Assembly (NCBI RefSeq): GCF_008298035.1
Contig: NZ_CP042910.1
Span: forward strand, 5,533,001 to 5,597,000
Length of the DNA stretch: 64,000 nt
Reading direction: 5' to 3'
Source: Gimesia maris
GTDB taxonomy: Bacteria > Planctomycetota > Planctomycetia > Planctomycetales > Planctomycetaceae
The notes below the pieces were generated by a model. It did not search any database. It was not told the origin of the DNA and saw nothing but the letters and a program-made list of their open reading frames with translations. The translations under genes were made by a program, and so were the position numbers. How positions within the stretch are numbered: position 1 is the first letter of the stretch; the number at the start of each line of letters is the position of its first letter. Positions 1 to 8,936 of the stretch are shown piece after piece.

Positions 1-389
1 CGAAAGATATTGCTGTACTGACTGCGACGGACATCGTAAAAGCCATACATGCCGGCAATCCACTGGTCGTTTACCATGCGGCGATAGGCCAGACCGAAGT
101 TTCCTTCGGCGGAGGAATCATCAAAGATATTCCCCCGCAGGTCCGCGAAGAACAGGCTTTCTTCATCCTGCGCCAGGGGAATAAACAGCAGACCCTGCCC
201 GTTATCATTCACGCCACCAGCCTGGCCGGTGAAATCAAAGTAGGCACGGTACAGATAGTCCTCTTCCTGAAACCATTCCGGCTGATATTCGGGGACCGGA
301 TCCTGGGCGTAAGAAAATGACGAGAACAACGATCCCATTCCTGTCAGCAGTAACAGAATCAGCAAACGTCTCAATGAGCGGGTGTGCAT
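1..389 (-). CDS. Inverse autotransporter-like beta-barrel protein (5' part only)
   Basis: Read from the complementary strand, an ATG at 387-389 opens a frame that runs off the left edge of the window. The product begins with a basic, then very hydrophobic segment ending in SYA-QD, a good signal peptide. The next ~100 residues contain FADLRG, then EGNFGLAYR, then GMYGFYDVRRS. This spacing of aromatic beta-strands is what I know from the beta-barrel of inverse autotransporters (intimin/invasin type), which are annotated in several planctomycetes. The predicted location is the outer membrane. Only ~129 residues are visible, so the passenger and the end of the barrel cannot be judged. Family assignment is by pattern recall and is fairly but not fully secure. 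Confidence 0.65.
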   Translation of the reverse strand, partial: MHTRSLRRLLILLLLTGMGSLFSSFSYAQDPVPEYQPEWFQEEDYLYRAYFDFTGQAGGVNDNGQGLLFIPLAQDEESLFFADLRGNIFDDSSAEGNFGLAYRRMVNDQWIAGMYGFYDVRRSQYSNIF

Positions 390-620
390 TCGACTCTCAA
401 TATGAACTTTTCCGAGATCATAAAGTCAGTTTTGTAACGATAAAATGGTGTCTCCATCAATTTCTTCGGTTCCAAGGAGGGATTCCATGCGGGGGAAACT
501 GTACTTTCTGTTCAGAACCTGATTTGCCTGTATAAAATAAACCGGTTGTAACGATTGACACAATTGAGCTGATTTTTTGCAGAAATGAAAACTCCTGTAG
601 CAGGTTCAGAATCGTGAAAC

Positions 621-2096
621 TCAGAAAGAACAATAACTCGAAAACTTAAGCCCCGCTGTCTCCGCCCAGCGTCGCAAGACGTTCCGCTCTCTTGGATTCG
701 GCAGGCGGTTTGCTTTCCCACGCACCTCACAGATCAGATGTGGCTCTTTTCTGACTTCGATCGTAATCGCCTTTTTAAATCCCGTCTCGAGTTCAATCTG
801 CATCGACCAGATCGAACAATTGCCTTCCACACAAGAGGAAGCATAGGTCCCCACACAGTGATTCATGTGATTGCCTTCTGTATCGAGTTCATAACTGTTA
901 AGCAACTCTCGAATCACCCATCGCTTTCCAGATTGAGCCCCGTCCTCTTCATCTCGAAAATCAAACTCGGGAATTCCGCTGGGTTCCCATTCATATTCGG
1001 GAATCCGTTTTTTGTTTTCCTGATCACGGTGCCACTCATTGACATCGCGCAGCAGAGACTGAAACGTCCGGCCTTTGAGAGAATATTCATTGATGGGAGA
1101 CGAGTCTTCATCGTACTCTTCTGGCGATACTCCATATCGCTGAAAGATCAGATAATCCACGATCAGCCTGAGCTGGTCCAGTTCCAGTTACGGATGAAGG
1201 ATCAGCCATTGAATTACAGCAGACCAGAATTCATCGCGCGAGAAGCCTGGGGTTAGTCTGGTTGAGAGGATCATGCGAGCTAATCTTGCATCCCCTCCCA
1301 TTCCCAGAATCTGCCCCCAGCGAATCGCCTGTAACAGGGAGAGGTCCTGAGGTGCCCGCATGAAATAATGAGCCATTTTTTTGGTGTAAGAGATCGGCAG
1401 CGCACAGTGACGTATATTCTGTCCTTGCCCCACCTCAAGATACCAGTCCCTCCAGACCGCGCAATGCGGTGAATAATCCAGCAGCCAGACGGAATCAAAA
1501 AACAGTGGCATCCGGTATTTGACAAACAGGTGTCTTAAGAGAGAAGCAAGCTGTCGATCGACATTACTGCCACGGGGACGCCACTTTTCAACAGGGCGAA
1601 TCCAGGAACGCGCTTCAGCGGCAATGAAAACCAGTGCGGTGGAGATACAGTCCCACGGAATACCAGTCTGAACAGCATCAATGATTTTTGATTTACTGCA
1701 GTAGAGTTGAGAGGTCAACCTTATAAAAGAATCTCGTATTAATTCCGATCGATTAAGGATCGGAGATCGGTATTGATACAGTTCAGAAATATTTCGAAGC
1801 AATGGATCTGATATGGATTTCGTTTTTATGTTTGCAGAACAAACAGCGTCCAGTTTCTCGAACATCGATCGCTGTTCCTGTTTTCGCTGTTGTAGACATT
1901 TGACTGCCAGCCTGCGACGGAAATATAACATTTCTTCGCAACGTTGTCGTCGCGACTTACGCAGACCGGTGCGAAATCCATTTTCCACGCACCACTGGCG
2001 ATACTCCCCGATCGTCTTCAGGTTGAGACTCTGAAGATGCGCGAGCAGTTCAGGATCTGCTGACTGTTTTGTGGACGTTCCTTTTCTGCAGGACAT
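621..2096 (-). pseudogene. PcfJ-like protein, broken by an in-frame TAA
   Basis: The frame from ATG 2096 runs to a TAA at 1188-1190 (302 residues). The same frame continues open immediately afterwards to 621. Joined, it gives ~491 residues that align end to end with the neighbour at 2323-3612, including segments on both sides of the stop. Downstream of the stop lie MNHCVGTYASSC, CSIWSMQ and EVRGKANRLPNP, the hallmark core of PcfJ-like proteins (named after a conjugative plasmid gene; biochemical role unknown). A single C-to-T change of a CAA codon would explain the TAA. The downstream part could start only at a GTG (1158-1160) with no clear ribosome site. I infer a nonsense-mutated paralogue; readthrough or a sequencing error are alternatives. 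Confidence 0.8.
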
Positions 2097-2322
2097 GACT
2101 GACTGTCGTTTCTGTATAATGTGAAATTATTTGTTTGAACCTGTGTCTGTGTTTCAGAGCCGATCTGTATAACATCGTTTTCCTCCTTTCGAGATTAGAA
2201 ACTGGTTGGAATTTTGATCTACGACACACAATGTGCATTCGGGGTTCAGGCAGTTTGCAGAACAGATCATCATTGTCATGATGATCTGCCTGGGAGTCGG
2301 CAGTTGATTGATTTCTAAGACC

Positions 2323-3612
2323 TCAGACCGATTTACTGAACGTCAAACACTCCTGGAGCGCCCAGCGGTTTAAAACCTGTCGGACCGTCGGATTGGGCTC
2401 ACAGTTATTTTTTCCCCGCGCCTCGAATATCACTTTCTTCTGAGGCAGGACTTCAATCGTCAGCTGACGCCGCCGTCGCTGACCGGCTTTGACTTTCATC
2501 GACCAGATGGTGGTTTTCCGGCGGACACATTCATTCAGATATGTCTCCACACAATGATTCATGATCTTGCTTTCAATCTGTAATTGTCGCGGCGTGAGGA
2601 CTTCCTCAATACTCCAGATCTGCCCTTCGAGTTCGCACCTGAATTCACCAATCGCACTCCTCCGCCAGGGGAAATCGAGTGGGTCGACTTCCGGCGGCGG
2701 CATCATTCCTTTTTCAATCAGATCTGATCTCCAGTGAACCATATGCCTCCGAAGCGACATCAGCGAACGACCTTTCAAAGAAAAATCAGGTTGTACCGGA
2801 CAAGAACCGGCTCCTTTTCCCCAGATTTTTTCAGCGGGTTCAAAGCGTTGTTGAAAAATAAATTCGACGATCTGCACTATCTCATCCGCAGAAATCGGTT
2901 GATTCTGGATCAGAAATCGAATGACGGTTTCCCAGAAAGGCTCATCAGTCACAAGTTCATCTAAGCGAGACCGCTGGATCAGAACGCGTGCCAGTCGCTC
3001 GTCCCCTTGCATGCCCAGAATCTGAGACCACCGTAGCGCCGCCTGCGGTGACAGGTCAACCGGGGCGTGCATAAAGAATCCCGCCATTCGTTTTGTCAAA
3101 TGCAGATTCTTCAGATAATGAAACTGACGAATGCTTTTGCCTTGCGCCAGAAACCTGTAAAGAGTGATCCCCCAAAGGTAATCGCTCTCAGTTGACCACC
3201 ATGCTTTCGCCAGGTAATCCGGAACAGGGTAACGATCAAACAGGTGTTTAACCAGAGATTGCATCTGCAGGAACGGATTCTGCGTGGCCACCTGCCATGT
3301 TTCTGGATGTTTGATCCAGTTACGACGATACATCGCTATCCTGTAACAGGCTTTAATAATCTGTTCGTGATCGATGGGACAGACTGCCTTTTGGATAGCA
3401 AAGCGTGGGGAGAGCAGGTTGGTTCGTCTGCAAATAACTTCGATCAGACGCCAGTACTGATTTCGCACCTTCCCTGAGGAGCGGGCATATTGCGTGACCA
3501 GTTCATCTACCCTGCGGGCAGCGTAATGTTTTCGGTTTTGAGATATCATGATACCGTACTGAAAATAAGGAATAATCAGACCTGCGATGCGCATACATCG
3601 CCCCAAAGCCAT
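2323..3612 (-). CDS. PcfJ-like protein (intact paralogue)
   Basis: Up to 429 residues. The C-terminal third carries the PcfJ-like signature: MNHCVETYLNEC, TTIWSMKV, LTIEVLPQKKVIFEARGKNN and a terminal RWALQE helix. The N-terminal part is helical, with the motif LSPQAALRWSQILGMQGDERLAR that recurs in the broken gene next door, so the two are a tandem duplication. PcfJ itself is encoded on conjugative plasmids, but related proteins are scattered in chromosomes and their activity is not established. The start is uncertain: ATG at 3612, 3594 and 3549 are in frame and none has a strong Shine-Dalgarno. The first ~21 residues could be untranslated. Confidence 0.75.
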   Translation of the reverse strand: MALGRCMRIAGLIIPYFQYGIMISQNRKHYAARRVDELVTQYARSSGKVRNQYWRLIEVICRRTNLLSPRFAIQKAVCPIDHEQIIKACYRIAMYRRNWIKHPETWQVATQNPFLQMQSLVKHLFDRYPVPDYLAKAWWSTESDYLWGITLYRFLAQGKSIRQFHYLKNLHLTKRMAGFFMHAPVDLSPQAALRWSQILGMQGDERLARVLIQRSRLDELVTDEPFWETVIRFLIQNQPISADEIVQIVEFIFQQRFEPAEKIWGKGAGSCPVQPDFSLKGRSLMSLRRHMVHWRSDLIEKGMMPPPEVDPLDFPWRRSAIGEFRCELEGQIWSIEEVLTPRQLQIESKIMNHCVETYLNECVRRKTTIWSMKVKAGQRRRRQLTIEVLPQKKVIFEARGKNNCEPNPTVRQVLNRWALQECLTFSKSV

Positions 3613-3716
3613 ATCGTTAGCACAAAGTGCAGTGGATATGCTCGCTTCAGATTCGTCAGATCAAACCAGTACGGATTCGCATGAATAACACCTCGTCGTT
3701 CAATATTCAGACAAAC

Positions 3717-3747
3717 ACACGGGAGAACCAGTCTCCGGTTCTCGTGT
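3717..3747. other. Stem-loop upstream of 3847 gene
   Basis: ACAC, GG, GAGAACC, a 7-nt loop, GGTTCTC, GTGT: a perfect 7-bp inner stem extended by 4 bp across a GG bulge. It lies between the divergent genes at 3612 and 3847, just upstream of a TATAAT hexamer at 3768-3773. No T-run follows on either strand, so a terminator is unlikely; an operator or an RNA leader element are possible. Confidence 0.4.
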
Positions 3748-3767
3748 CATTGCTGGGGAGCAGATGA

Positions 3768-3773
3768 TATAAT
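3768..3773 (+). promoter_or_regulatory. Possible -10 box (TGATATAAT)
   Basis: A TATAAT hexamer preceded by TGA lies ~74 nt upstream of the 3847 start codon and just after the stem-loop at 3717-3747. No good -35 hexamer sits 16-18 nt further upstream, so this would have to be an extended -10 type promoter. Confidence 0.3.
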
Positions 3774-3846
3774 CCCAGCTACGTTTTTCAGCAAGTTCGA
3801 CACCAATCTAGAGCTTGAGTTCGGCGTTTTTTAAGGAAATCAATTC

Positions 3847-4797
3847 ATGACAACTTCCGCTCTTCTTCGCCCTGCTGCCCGACGCGACTGGGAGAAGCGG
3901 GGAATCGCCATTCCCGGGCTGATTAGAAATGGCAATTTTTATTTCACGGAACTCAAAGCATTTGCCAATGGTCTGTTTGATGCCTGGGGTGGACTGGACC
4001 TGGACTTTCTGGATCGTAAATTCCAAAGCGGCTGGATCTCGCCCAGAATTCCAGATGGCGCCAACTTTAGTGCACACAGCCTTATTCATGGAAAGGTCAT
4101 TTCTGGAAGCTGGTCACACGACTCCAATTCACTACACCAGAGATTAGTCAATGATTTACAGAGCCTGAATCCGGGGCAACAGGATCTGATTGATTTTGAA
4201 GGTGAAGATGTCGAGATAAAAGAGGGAGTCAGATACGCCAAATATGGTTGGATCAGAACGACTCCGCAAAGAAAGCATCAATCCGAAAAATGCCCTTTGG
4301 GAGAAACCAGATATGCCTTCATCAGACAAAAGGGCCAGGTTTATCTGGTTCCTCTGTGCATCTATGCGGATGGTTTGATTGACGTTCATCCCATATTTGG
4401 TGAGGAGAAACTGGTCGATCTCCATGAACTCCAGAGGATGTTGGAATCAAATGAACTCTGCTATGCGGTTGACGATCACACTTCCATTGAAATCGATTCT
4501 TTGGGTCGATTCGAAGTCTCTGGAGTCCATCCCTGTGTCTACTCATCAGAAGACTTTATGTCAGAAATTGAGGACTCAATACTGAAACTGAACGGCGTTC
4601 CTGGTTCAATTCATCATTGTCTCTTAGTTCATCAGGAATACCAGAAAAATCAAACCCCCGAAAATAAAGAACGTTTAAAACAGGCTTATGAAGCCATTCC
4701 CGAACACAAACGGATGTATGCCGGTGATATGGATTCCAAAGATGGACCGATTCGCAGAATTATCTATGGAGACCAGGATTCCGATTACGATTTTTAG
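3847..4797 (+). CDS. Conserved hypothetical protein (316 aa)
   Basis: No signal peptide or membrane segment is seen. The N-terminal half has a repeated style: RNGNFYFTELKAFANGLFDAWGGLDLDFL, then GWISPRIPDG and LIHGKVISGSW. The middle has YAFIRQKGQVYLVPLCIYADGLIDVHP, which resembles the first block (xxYF/YLV...ADGLxD), suggesting two copies of one beta-rich module. This style resembles uncharacterised DUF-type immunity or sensor-like proteins, but I cannot name the family with confidence. The acidic C-terminus ends DQDSDYDF. It is followed 45 nt later by 4842, probably in the same transcript. Confidence 0.6.
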   Translation: MTTSALLRPAARRDWEKRGIAIPGLIRNGNFYFTELKAFANGLFDAWGGLDLDFLDRKFQSGWISPRIPDGANFSAHSLIHGKVISGSWSHDSNSLHQRLVNDLQSLNPGQQDLIDFEGEDVEIKEGVRYAKYGWIRTTPQRKHQSEKCPLGETRYAFIRQKGQVYLVPLCIYADGLIDVHPIFGEEKLVDLHELQRMLESNELCYAVDDHTSIEIDSLGRFEVSGVHPCVYSSEDFMSEIEDSILKLNGVPGSIHHCLLVHQEYQKNQTPENKERLKQAYEAIPEHKRMYAGDMDSKDGPIRRIIYGDQDSDYDF

Positions 4798-4841
4798 TAA
4801 ATTGTCTGCCTGCTTCATAATCGAGGCCAGAGAACGCAACA

Positions 4842-5633
4842 ATGACAGATCCGCATTACCCCGAACTGACAACAACTGACAGCCTGGCCTCGCTCCTGTG
4901 TCAGAAACTGGGGGAGATAGACACAAAGCTGCGCGTCGTTACTTACCGGGAAAGCATTCAAAATCCCTCAGTCGCCCCCGATGATCAGAGCGTTTTGTTC
5001 CAATACTCCCATTGGAATGTTACTTTCCAAAATTCAGAACGCTCGATCTATCTGACCTGCGCTACAGACAGGCGTTTATTTACCTGTCATTGCAGCGAAT
5101 ACGAAATCCCCCAGGCGCAAGTAAAGACAACTCATCTCGAAGAAGTGGCTCATTTGTTCCGGCTCTGGGTGTTGGAACAAATTGATTCTGCAGATTTGGC
5201 AATTGCGCGTGTCATCGGATCGGTGCAGGTCTTTCCGCCCCTGGCTGCACATAAAGTTGTCAATGCGCAATGGGACAAATATCACGACCATCTGGCTGAC
5301 GGGCACCTGGACCTGTTTGATTTTTATCAGGTCGCAAAAGTGACTCCGGAGTTGCGTCAGCTCTTTCCCTTTACCAGCATGTGGTTCTTCTGCTTCAGCC
5401 GCTGCACACATTATCCGTTCACCCGGGATTGTCCGCACGTCAGACCCAAACAGAGTTTCATAAATCACGAAGTCATACCAGGATACTACGAAGTTTTTTT
5501 GCGGGAACGCTATCTGGGAGAAGGTCCGGCGGAAAGAGCAGCACAGATTGTCGTACAGTATCTGCCGCGCAACTGCGGCCCGGCTCAGTTATGCACCGAG
5601 ACGTTTTTCAATGATCTCAGCGAACCTCACTGA
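4842..5633 (+). CDS. DUF6193-like protein
   Basis: 263 residues, predicted soluble. The C-terminal half contains YHDHLADG, then TPELRQLFPFTSMWFFCFSRC, then a PxxxGYYEVF stretch and a final QYLPRNCGPAQLCTETF. The LR-x-LFPFTS-x-x-x-x-FS core is what I recall from DUF6193, a family annotated in actinomycetes as natural-product-associated but without a known reaction. The assignment comes from memory of that motif. The neighbouring 3847 gene is also uncharacterised, so context does not add a function. Confidence 0.55.
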   Translation: MTDPHYPELTTTDSLASLLCQKLGEIDTKLRVVTYRESIQNPSVAPDDQSVLFQYSHWNVTFQNSERSIYLTCATDRRLFTCHCSEYEIPQAQVKTTHLEEVAHLFRLWVLEQIDSADLAIARVIGSVQVFPPLAAHKVVNAQWDKYHDHLADGHLDLFDFYQVAKVTPELRQLFPFTSMWFFCFSRCTHYPFTRDCPHVRPKQSFINHEVIPGYYEVFLRERYLGEGPAERAAQIVVQYLPRNCGPAQLCTETFFNDLSEPH

Positions 5634-5732
5634 AGCTGCCGTGTCTCTTTCTCAAACCATTCTGTTCTCTGACCCAGCGGAGGTGTGATATGAACCTTTC
5701 CGAATTCGACGAACGGCCCCTATTTTGAAACG

Positions 5733-5900
5733 ATGAGCAAACGCCGCACAGGCTTCCCGTCTGAAACACAGGTCAAACGGGGCGTCCGCATCGTGCATGG
5801 CGTTAAGCTGCTCGAAGAAAAACTGGGCCGCAACGATTTATGCCCCTGTGGCTCCGGCAAGCGCTTCAAAAAGTGCTGCCTCACGCGGGGCTGCTTTTGA
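5733..5900 (+). CDS. SEC-C motif mini-protein (55 aa)
   Basis: A 55-residue frame (ATG 5733, TGA 5898-5900). The C-terminus is a textbook SEC-C zinc-binding motif, [13 protein letters not shown] at residues 37-49, with four cysteine ligands. The N-terminal half is basic ([17 protein letters not shown]) and may bind nucleic acid or a partner. In larger proteins SEC-C follows SecA or sits in YchJ-like proteins; free-standing copies of this size are known but their role is unclear. It ends ~200 nt upstream of the RNA ligase operon. Confidence 0.75.
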   Translation: MSKRRTGFPSETQVKRGVRIVHGVKLLEEKLGRNDLCPCGSGKRFKKCCLTRGCF

Positions 5901-6101
5901 CGGCGTGAACCGCAATCACTTTTTTCAGAGAATAACAACCGTGCGCAGGACTCACCGTGTGCCGGTTTTCCGTCACTGAGTTTTCACGTCAGCCGTTTTC
6001 TGCCAGAATCGACACAGAGAGTCGACACAGAGAGTCTGCGCATGCTGAAACGGCTGTGTCTGATACATCCCCATCACTTTTGTTAAAGAGAGTCCGGACA
6101 G

Positions 6102-6842
6102 ATGGGCAGTTCCCATGATCAATTTGTCAAATATCCGCGAACACCTCATCTGTTCGGCTCTACGGGGACGGCAGACGACAAACGGCTCAGCGAACAGGCT
6201 TCACTGCAGTTCATTGCCGATCCATCTCTCATCGTAGAGGAAAAGATTGACGGCACCAACGTCGGACTCCATTTCTCTCCCACGGGAGAACTCGTTCTGC
6301 AGTGTCGGGGGCACCTGATTAACGAAGGCATGCACCCGCAGTACGATCTGTTCAAGCAATGGGCCATGGTCAAACGGCCGGTCCTGGAACAGATGCTGAA
6401 AGACCGGTTCATCCTGTTCGGCGAATGGGTCTATGCCCGGCACTCGATTCACTATCGCAGTCTGCCGCACTACTTCTTTGAATTTGACATTTACGATAAA
6501 GTACAACAGGTCTTTCTCAGCCTCGCCTGCCGACTGGAACTGCTCGCAGACACCGGTATCGAAACGGTTCCCGTGATTCACACCGGCCCGCTGGCACGCA
6601 AAGACCTGGAAACGCTGATTGGCCAGTCCGCCTTTGACAGCGTCTTTGAAAATCCTTTTACCAGCAGCACAGACAACCTGATGGAAGGCGTTTATCTCCG
6701 CACCGAAGCGGGTGGAGCCGTCACCGGCAGGTCCAAGTTTGTCCGTCCCGAATTTGTAGAAAAAATCAAACAGAGCAGCCACTGGCAGCACCAGGCCATG
6801 GTCCCCAACCTGCTCTCGAAACAGGCAGATATCTGGTCATGA
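6102..6842 (+). CDS. RNA ligase (T4 Rnl2-like nucleotidyltransferase)
   Basis: 246 residues. Seals RNA ends through a covalent lysyl-AMP. Visible nucleotidyltransferase motifs: motif I EKIDGTN with the predicted adenylated lysine K48; motif III LFGEWV (~105-110); motif IIIa FFEFDIYD (125-132); motif IV EGVYLR (195-200); motif [11 protein letters not shown] with K212. Order and spacing fit the RNA_ligase family (PF09414-like), close to the minimal catalytic domain, without a large C-terminal extension. It is the first gene of a coupled set: its TGA overlaps the ATG of the kinase/HD gene (ATGA). The neighbours supply end-processing activities, so RNA repair is the likely role; substrates are unknown. 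Confidence 0.88.
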   Translation: MGSSHDQFVKYPRTPHLFGSTGTADDKRLSEQASLQFIADPSLIVEEKIDGTNVGLHFSPTGELVLQCRGHLINEGMHPQYDLFKQWAMVKRPVLEQMLKDRFILFGEWVYARHSIHYRSLPHYFFEFDIYDKVQQVFLSLACRLELLADTGIETVPVIHTGPLARKDLETLIGQSAFDSVFENPFTSSTDNLMEGVYLRTEAGGAVTGRSKFVRPEFVEKIKQSSHWQHQAMVPNLLSKQADIWS

Positions 6843-7951
6843 ACTGGCAGACACTGACAACATCGACTCTGGAGGAGATCCTGCACTGGGCCGCCACGCA
6901 GCCCTGGTGCCAGGCGATGTCAGACTGCGCGCAGGATGCCCAGTGGCACGCCGAAGGGGATGTCTGGACGCATACCCGACTCGTCTGTCGCCAGTTACCC
7001 CAACTGGATGAGTGGGCTGACTTATCAAACCGGGAACAGTCCATTCTGATCTTCACGGCACTCCTGCACGACGCCGCCAAACCGCTGACTACGCAGCTCG
7101 ATCCCGAAACCGGCCGCCTGCGCTCGCCCAAACATGCCGTAAAGGGAGAATACCTGGCGCGAAATGTTCTGCGCGGACTGGGCTGCGATCTGGAAACCCG
7201 CGAAACCATCTGCCGCCTGGTCCGTTATCATGGTCGTCCTGCGTTTCTGCTGGAAAAACCGAATCCGGAGCAGGAAGTGATTTCCCTCTCCTGGCTGGTC
7301 AACCATCATCTGCTCTACCTGTTCGCCCTGGCCGACACCCGCGGACGGACGACCGACAGCATGTCGCGTCCTGAAGAACATCTGCGGTTCTGGAAAATGA
7401 TCGCCGAGAAACAGCACTGCTTCGATCAACCCTACCCGTTCGCCAACGATCAGGCCCGATTCCTATTCTATCACTCGCCCGAACCGAACGTGCATTATGT
7501 GCCTCATGAAGACTTCAGTTGCACGGTCACTATGCTGTCCGGCCTGCCGGGCTCGGGTAAAGATACCTGGCTCGCACGGCACCGTACGGATCTGCCAACC
7601 GTCTCGCTGGATGACATTCGCGACGACCTGGACGTCGAACCGACGGACAACCAGGGAGCCGTCGTCCAATTGGCCCGGGAGCGCTGCCGCGAACTGTTGC
7701 GCGAAAAATCTGATTTCGCTTTCAACGCCACCAACCTGACCCGGCAGATCAGAAAACGCTGGCTACAGCTCTTTGCCGACTACGGTGCCCGCATCGAACT
7801 GATCTACCTGGAACCGCCGCTGGAAACGATATTGAAACAGAATCATCAACGTCCCCAGCCGGTCCCGGAAAAAGTCATACACAAACTGGTAGAAAAAGTC
7901 GAACCTCCCACACTGACCGAGGCTCATACTGTGACGTTGAACAGGAATTGA
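6839..7951 (+). CDS. HD phosphohydrolase-polynucleotide kinase-like fusion
   Basis: 370 residues in two domains. Residues ~30-200 form an HD domain: H45, the H77-D78 doublet (LLHDAAKP) and D166 (ALADTR) match the metal ligands of HD phosphohydrolases. Residues ~228-350 form a P-loop kinase with Walker [10 protein letters not shown] (235-243), then SLDDIRDDL (256-264), similar to the 5'-kinase of T4 Pnkp and bacterial Pnkp. Such a protein could phosphorylate 5'-OH ends and, through HD, remove phosphates (3' or 2',3'-cyclic), preparing broken RNA for the upstream ligase. The 4-nt overlap with the ligase gene implies translational coupling. The phosphatase assignment is inference from context. 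Confidence 0.83.
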   Translation: MNWQTLTTSTLEEILHWAATQPWCQAMSDCAQDAQWHAEGDVWTHTRLVCRQLPQLDEWADLSNREQSILIFTALLHDAAKPLTTQLDPETGRLRSPKHAVKGEYLARNVLRGLGCDLETRETICRLVRYHGRPAFLLEKPNPEQEVISLSWLVNHHLLYLFALADTRGRTTDSMSRPEEHLRFWKMIAEKQHCFDQPYPFANDQARFLFYHSPEPNVHYVPHEDFSCTVTMLSGLPGSGKDTWLARHRTDLPTVSLDDIRDDLDVEPTDNQGAVVQLARERCRELLREKSDFAFNATNLTRQIRKRWLQLFADYGARIELIYLEPPLETILKQNHQRPQPVPEKVIHKLVEKVEPPTLTEAHTVTLNRN

Positions 7952-7985
7952 TGTAAGATCAATCAAAAAAAGACAGAGTGAAACC

Positions 7986-8936
7986 ATGAACAAGCGCGTC
8001 CACTATCAGCCGAACCTGATCTATTCTGATGGCACACAGGTGGTGACAGTCCGGGATATCATCGGGCCGAACGGTCGTACGCAGCATCCGCGGGGATCGG
8101 TCGGTGTGGTGGTGCGTGCGCCGCGTGACCTGGATCACTCGTATCGCGTTAAATTTCCCGATGGTGTCGAAGTCGCCCTCAAAGCGGACGAGCTGACGCT
8201 GCTGGCCCAATATAAAGAAGGTGAGATCGGCAACAGCGAGATCAACGCGAATCGCAGTGACCTGTTCTCCCGCGTGATCTTCAAGTGCATCATTGGCTCC
8301 CGGGCCTTCAGTCTCGAGGATGAGCAGTCCGATACCGATTATCGAGGCATCTATCTGCCCCCCGCTGATCTGCAGTGGTCTCTGTACGGCGTCCCTGAAC
8401 AGCTCGACTGTCACGAAACGCAGGAAACCTACTGGGAGCTGCAGAAGTTTCTGGTCCTGGCTTTGAAAGCGAACCCGAATGTCCTGGAGTGCCTCTATAC
8501 TCCCCTGGTCGAACACGTTACGCCACTCGGCCAGGAACTGCTGGATATGCGGGATATCTTTCTGACGCGCGTCGTCTATCAGACCTACAACGGTTATGTG
8601 ATGTCGCAGTTCAAAAAGATGCAGACCGATATCAAGAACCAGGGCAAAGTCAAATGGAAACATGTGATGCACCTGATCCGGTTGTTGATCTCGGGGGTCA
8701 CGCTCCTGCGCGAAGGCTATGTCGTCGTCGATGTGGGACCACACCGGGAACAGTTGCTGGCGATCAAGCGAGGTGAAGTCCCCTGGGAAGAGACCGAGAA
8801 ATGGAGGAAGAGCCTGCACAAGGAATTTGAGCAGGCGCTGGAACAGACCCGTCTACCGGCCCGCCCCGATTATGAAACTGCGAATCACTATCTCATCAAA
8901 GCACGTCGACTGGCGACACAGGAAAAACTGCCATGA
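7986..8936 (+). CDS. YcgL-type nucleotidyltransferase with N-terminal beta domain
   Basis: 316 residues. From residue ~95 it is a DNA-polymerase-beta superfamily nucleotidyltransferase: GSRAF at 104-108, then SDTDYRG with the metal-binding aspartates D116 and D118. The rest is helical, as in proteins annotated nucleotidyltransferase/YcgL. Residues 1-80 form an extra small beta-rich module (RGSVGVVVRA, YRVKFPDGVEVALKADEL) resembling KOW/SH3-like or DUF4926 folds. The family is presumed to add nucleotides to RNA or protein; the substrate is not known. A good AAGAC...GAG-type leader precedes ATG 7986, and its TGA overlaps the next gene (ATGA). Confidence 0.8.
   Translation: MNKRVHYQPNLIYSDGTQVVTVRDIIGPNGRTQHPRGSVGVVVRAPRDLDHSYRVKFPDGVEVALKADELTLLAQYKEGEIGNSEINANRSDLFSRVIFKCIIGSRAFSLEDEQSDTDYRGIYLPPADLQWSLYGVPEQLDCHETQETYWELQKFLVLALKANPNVLECLYTPLVEHVTPLGQELLDMRDIFLTRVVYQTYNGYVMSQFKKMQTDIKNQGKVKWKHVMHLIRLLISGVTLLREGYVVVDVGPHREQLLAIKRGEVPWEETEKWRKSLHKEFEQALEQTRLPARPDYETANHYLIKARRLATQEKLP

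Noticed and set aside
738-1256. 172-residue plus-strand frame over the PcfJ-like relic
   Set aside because: Composition is unlike protein and the minus-strand product aligns with a paralogue.
6201-6791. Long opposite-strand frame over the RNA ligase gene
   Set aside because: It is a mirror of a gene with strong ligase motifs; it has no start signals or family-like sequence.
7959-8819. 286-residue opposite-strand frame across the nucleotidyltransferase gene
   Set aside because: The plus-strand product has GSRAF/SDTDYRG and operon overlaps; the reverse frame shows no motif.
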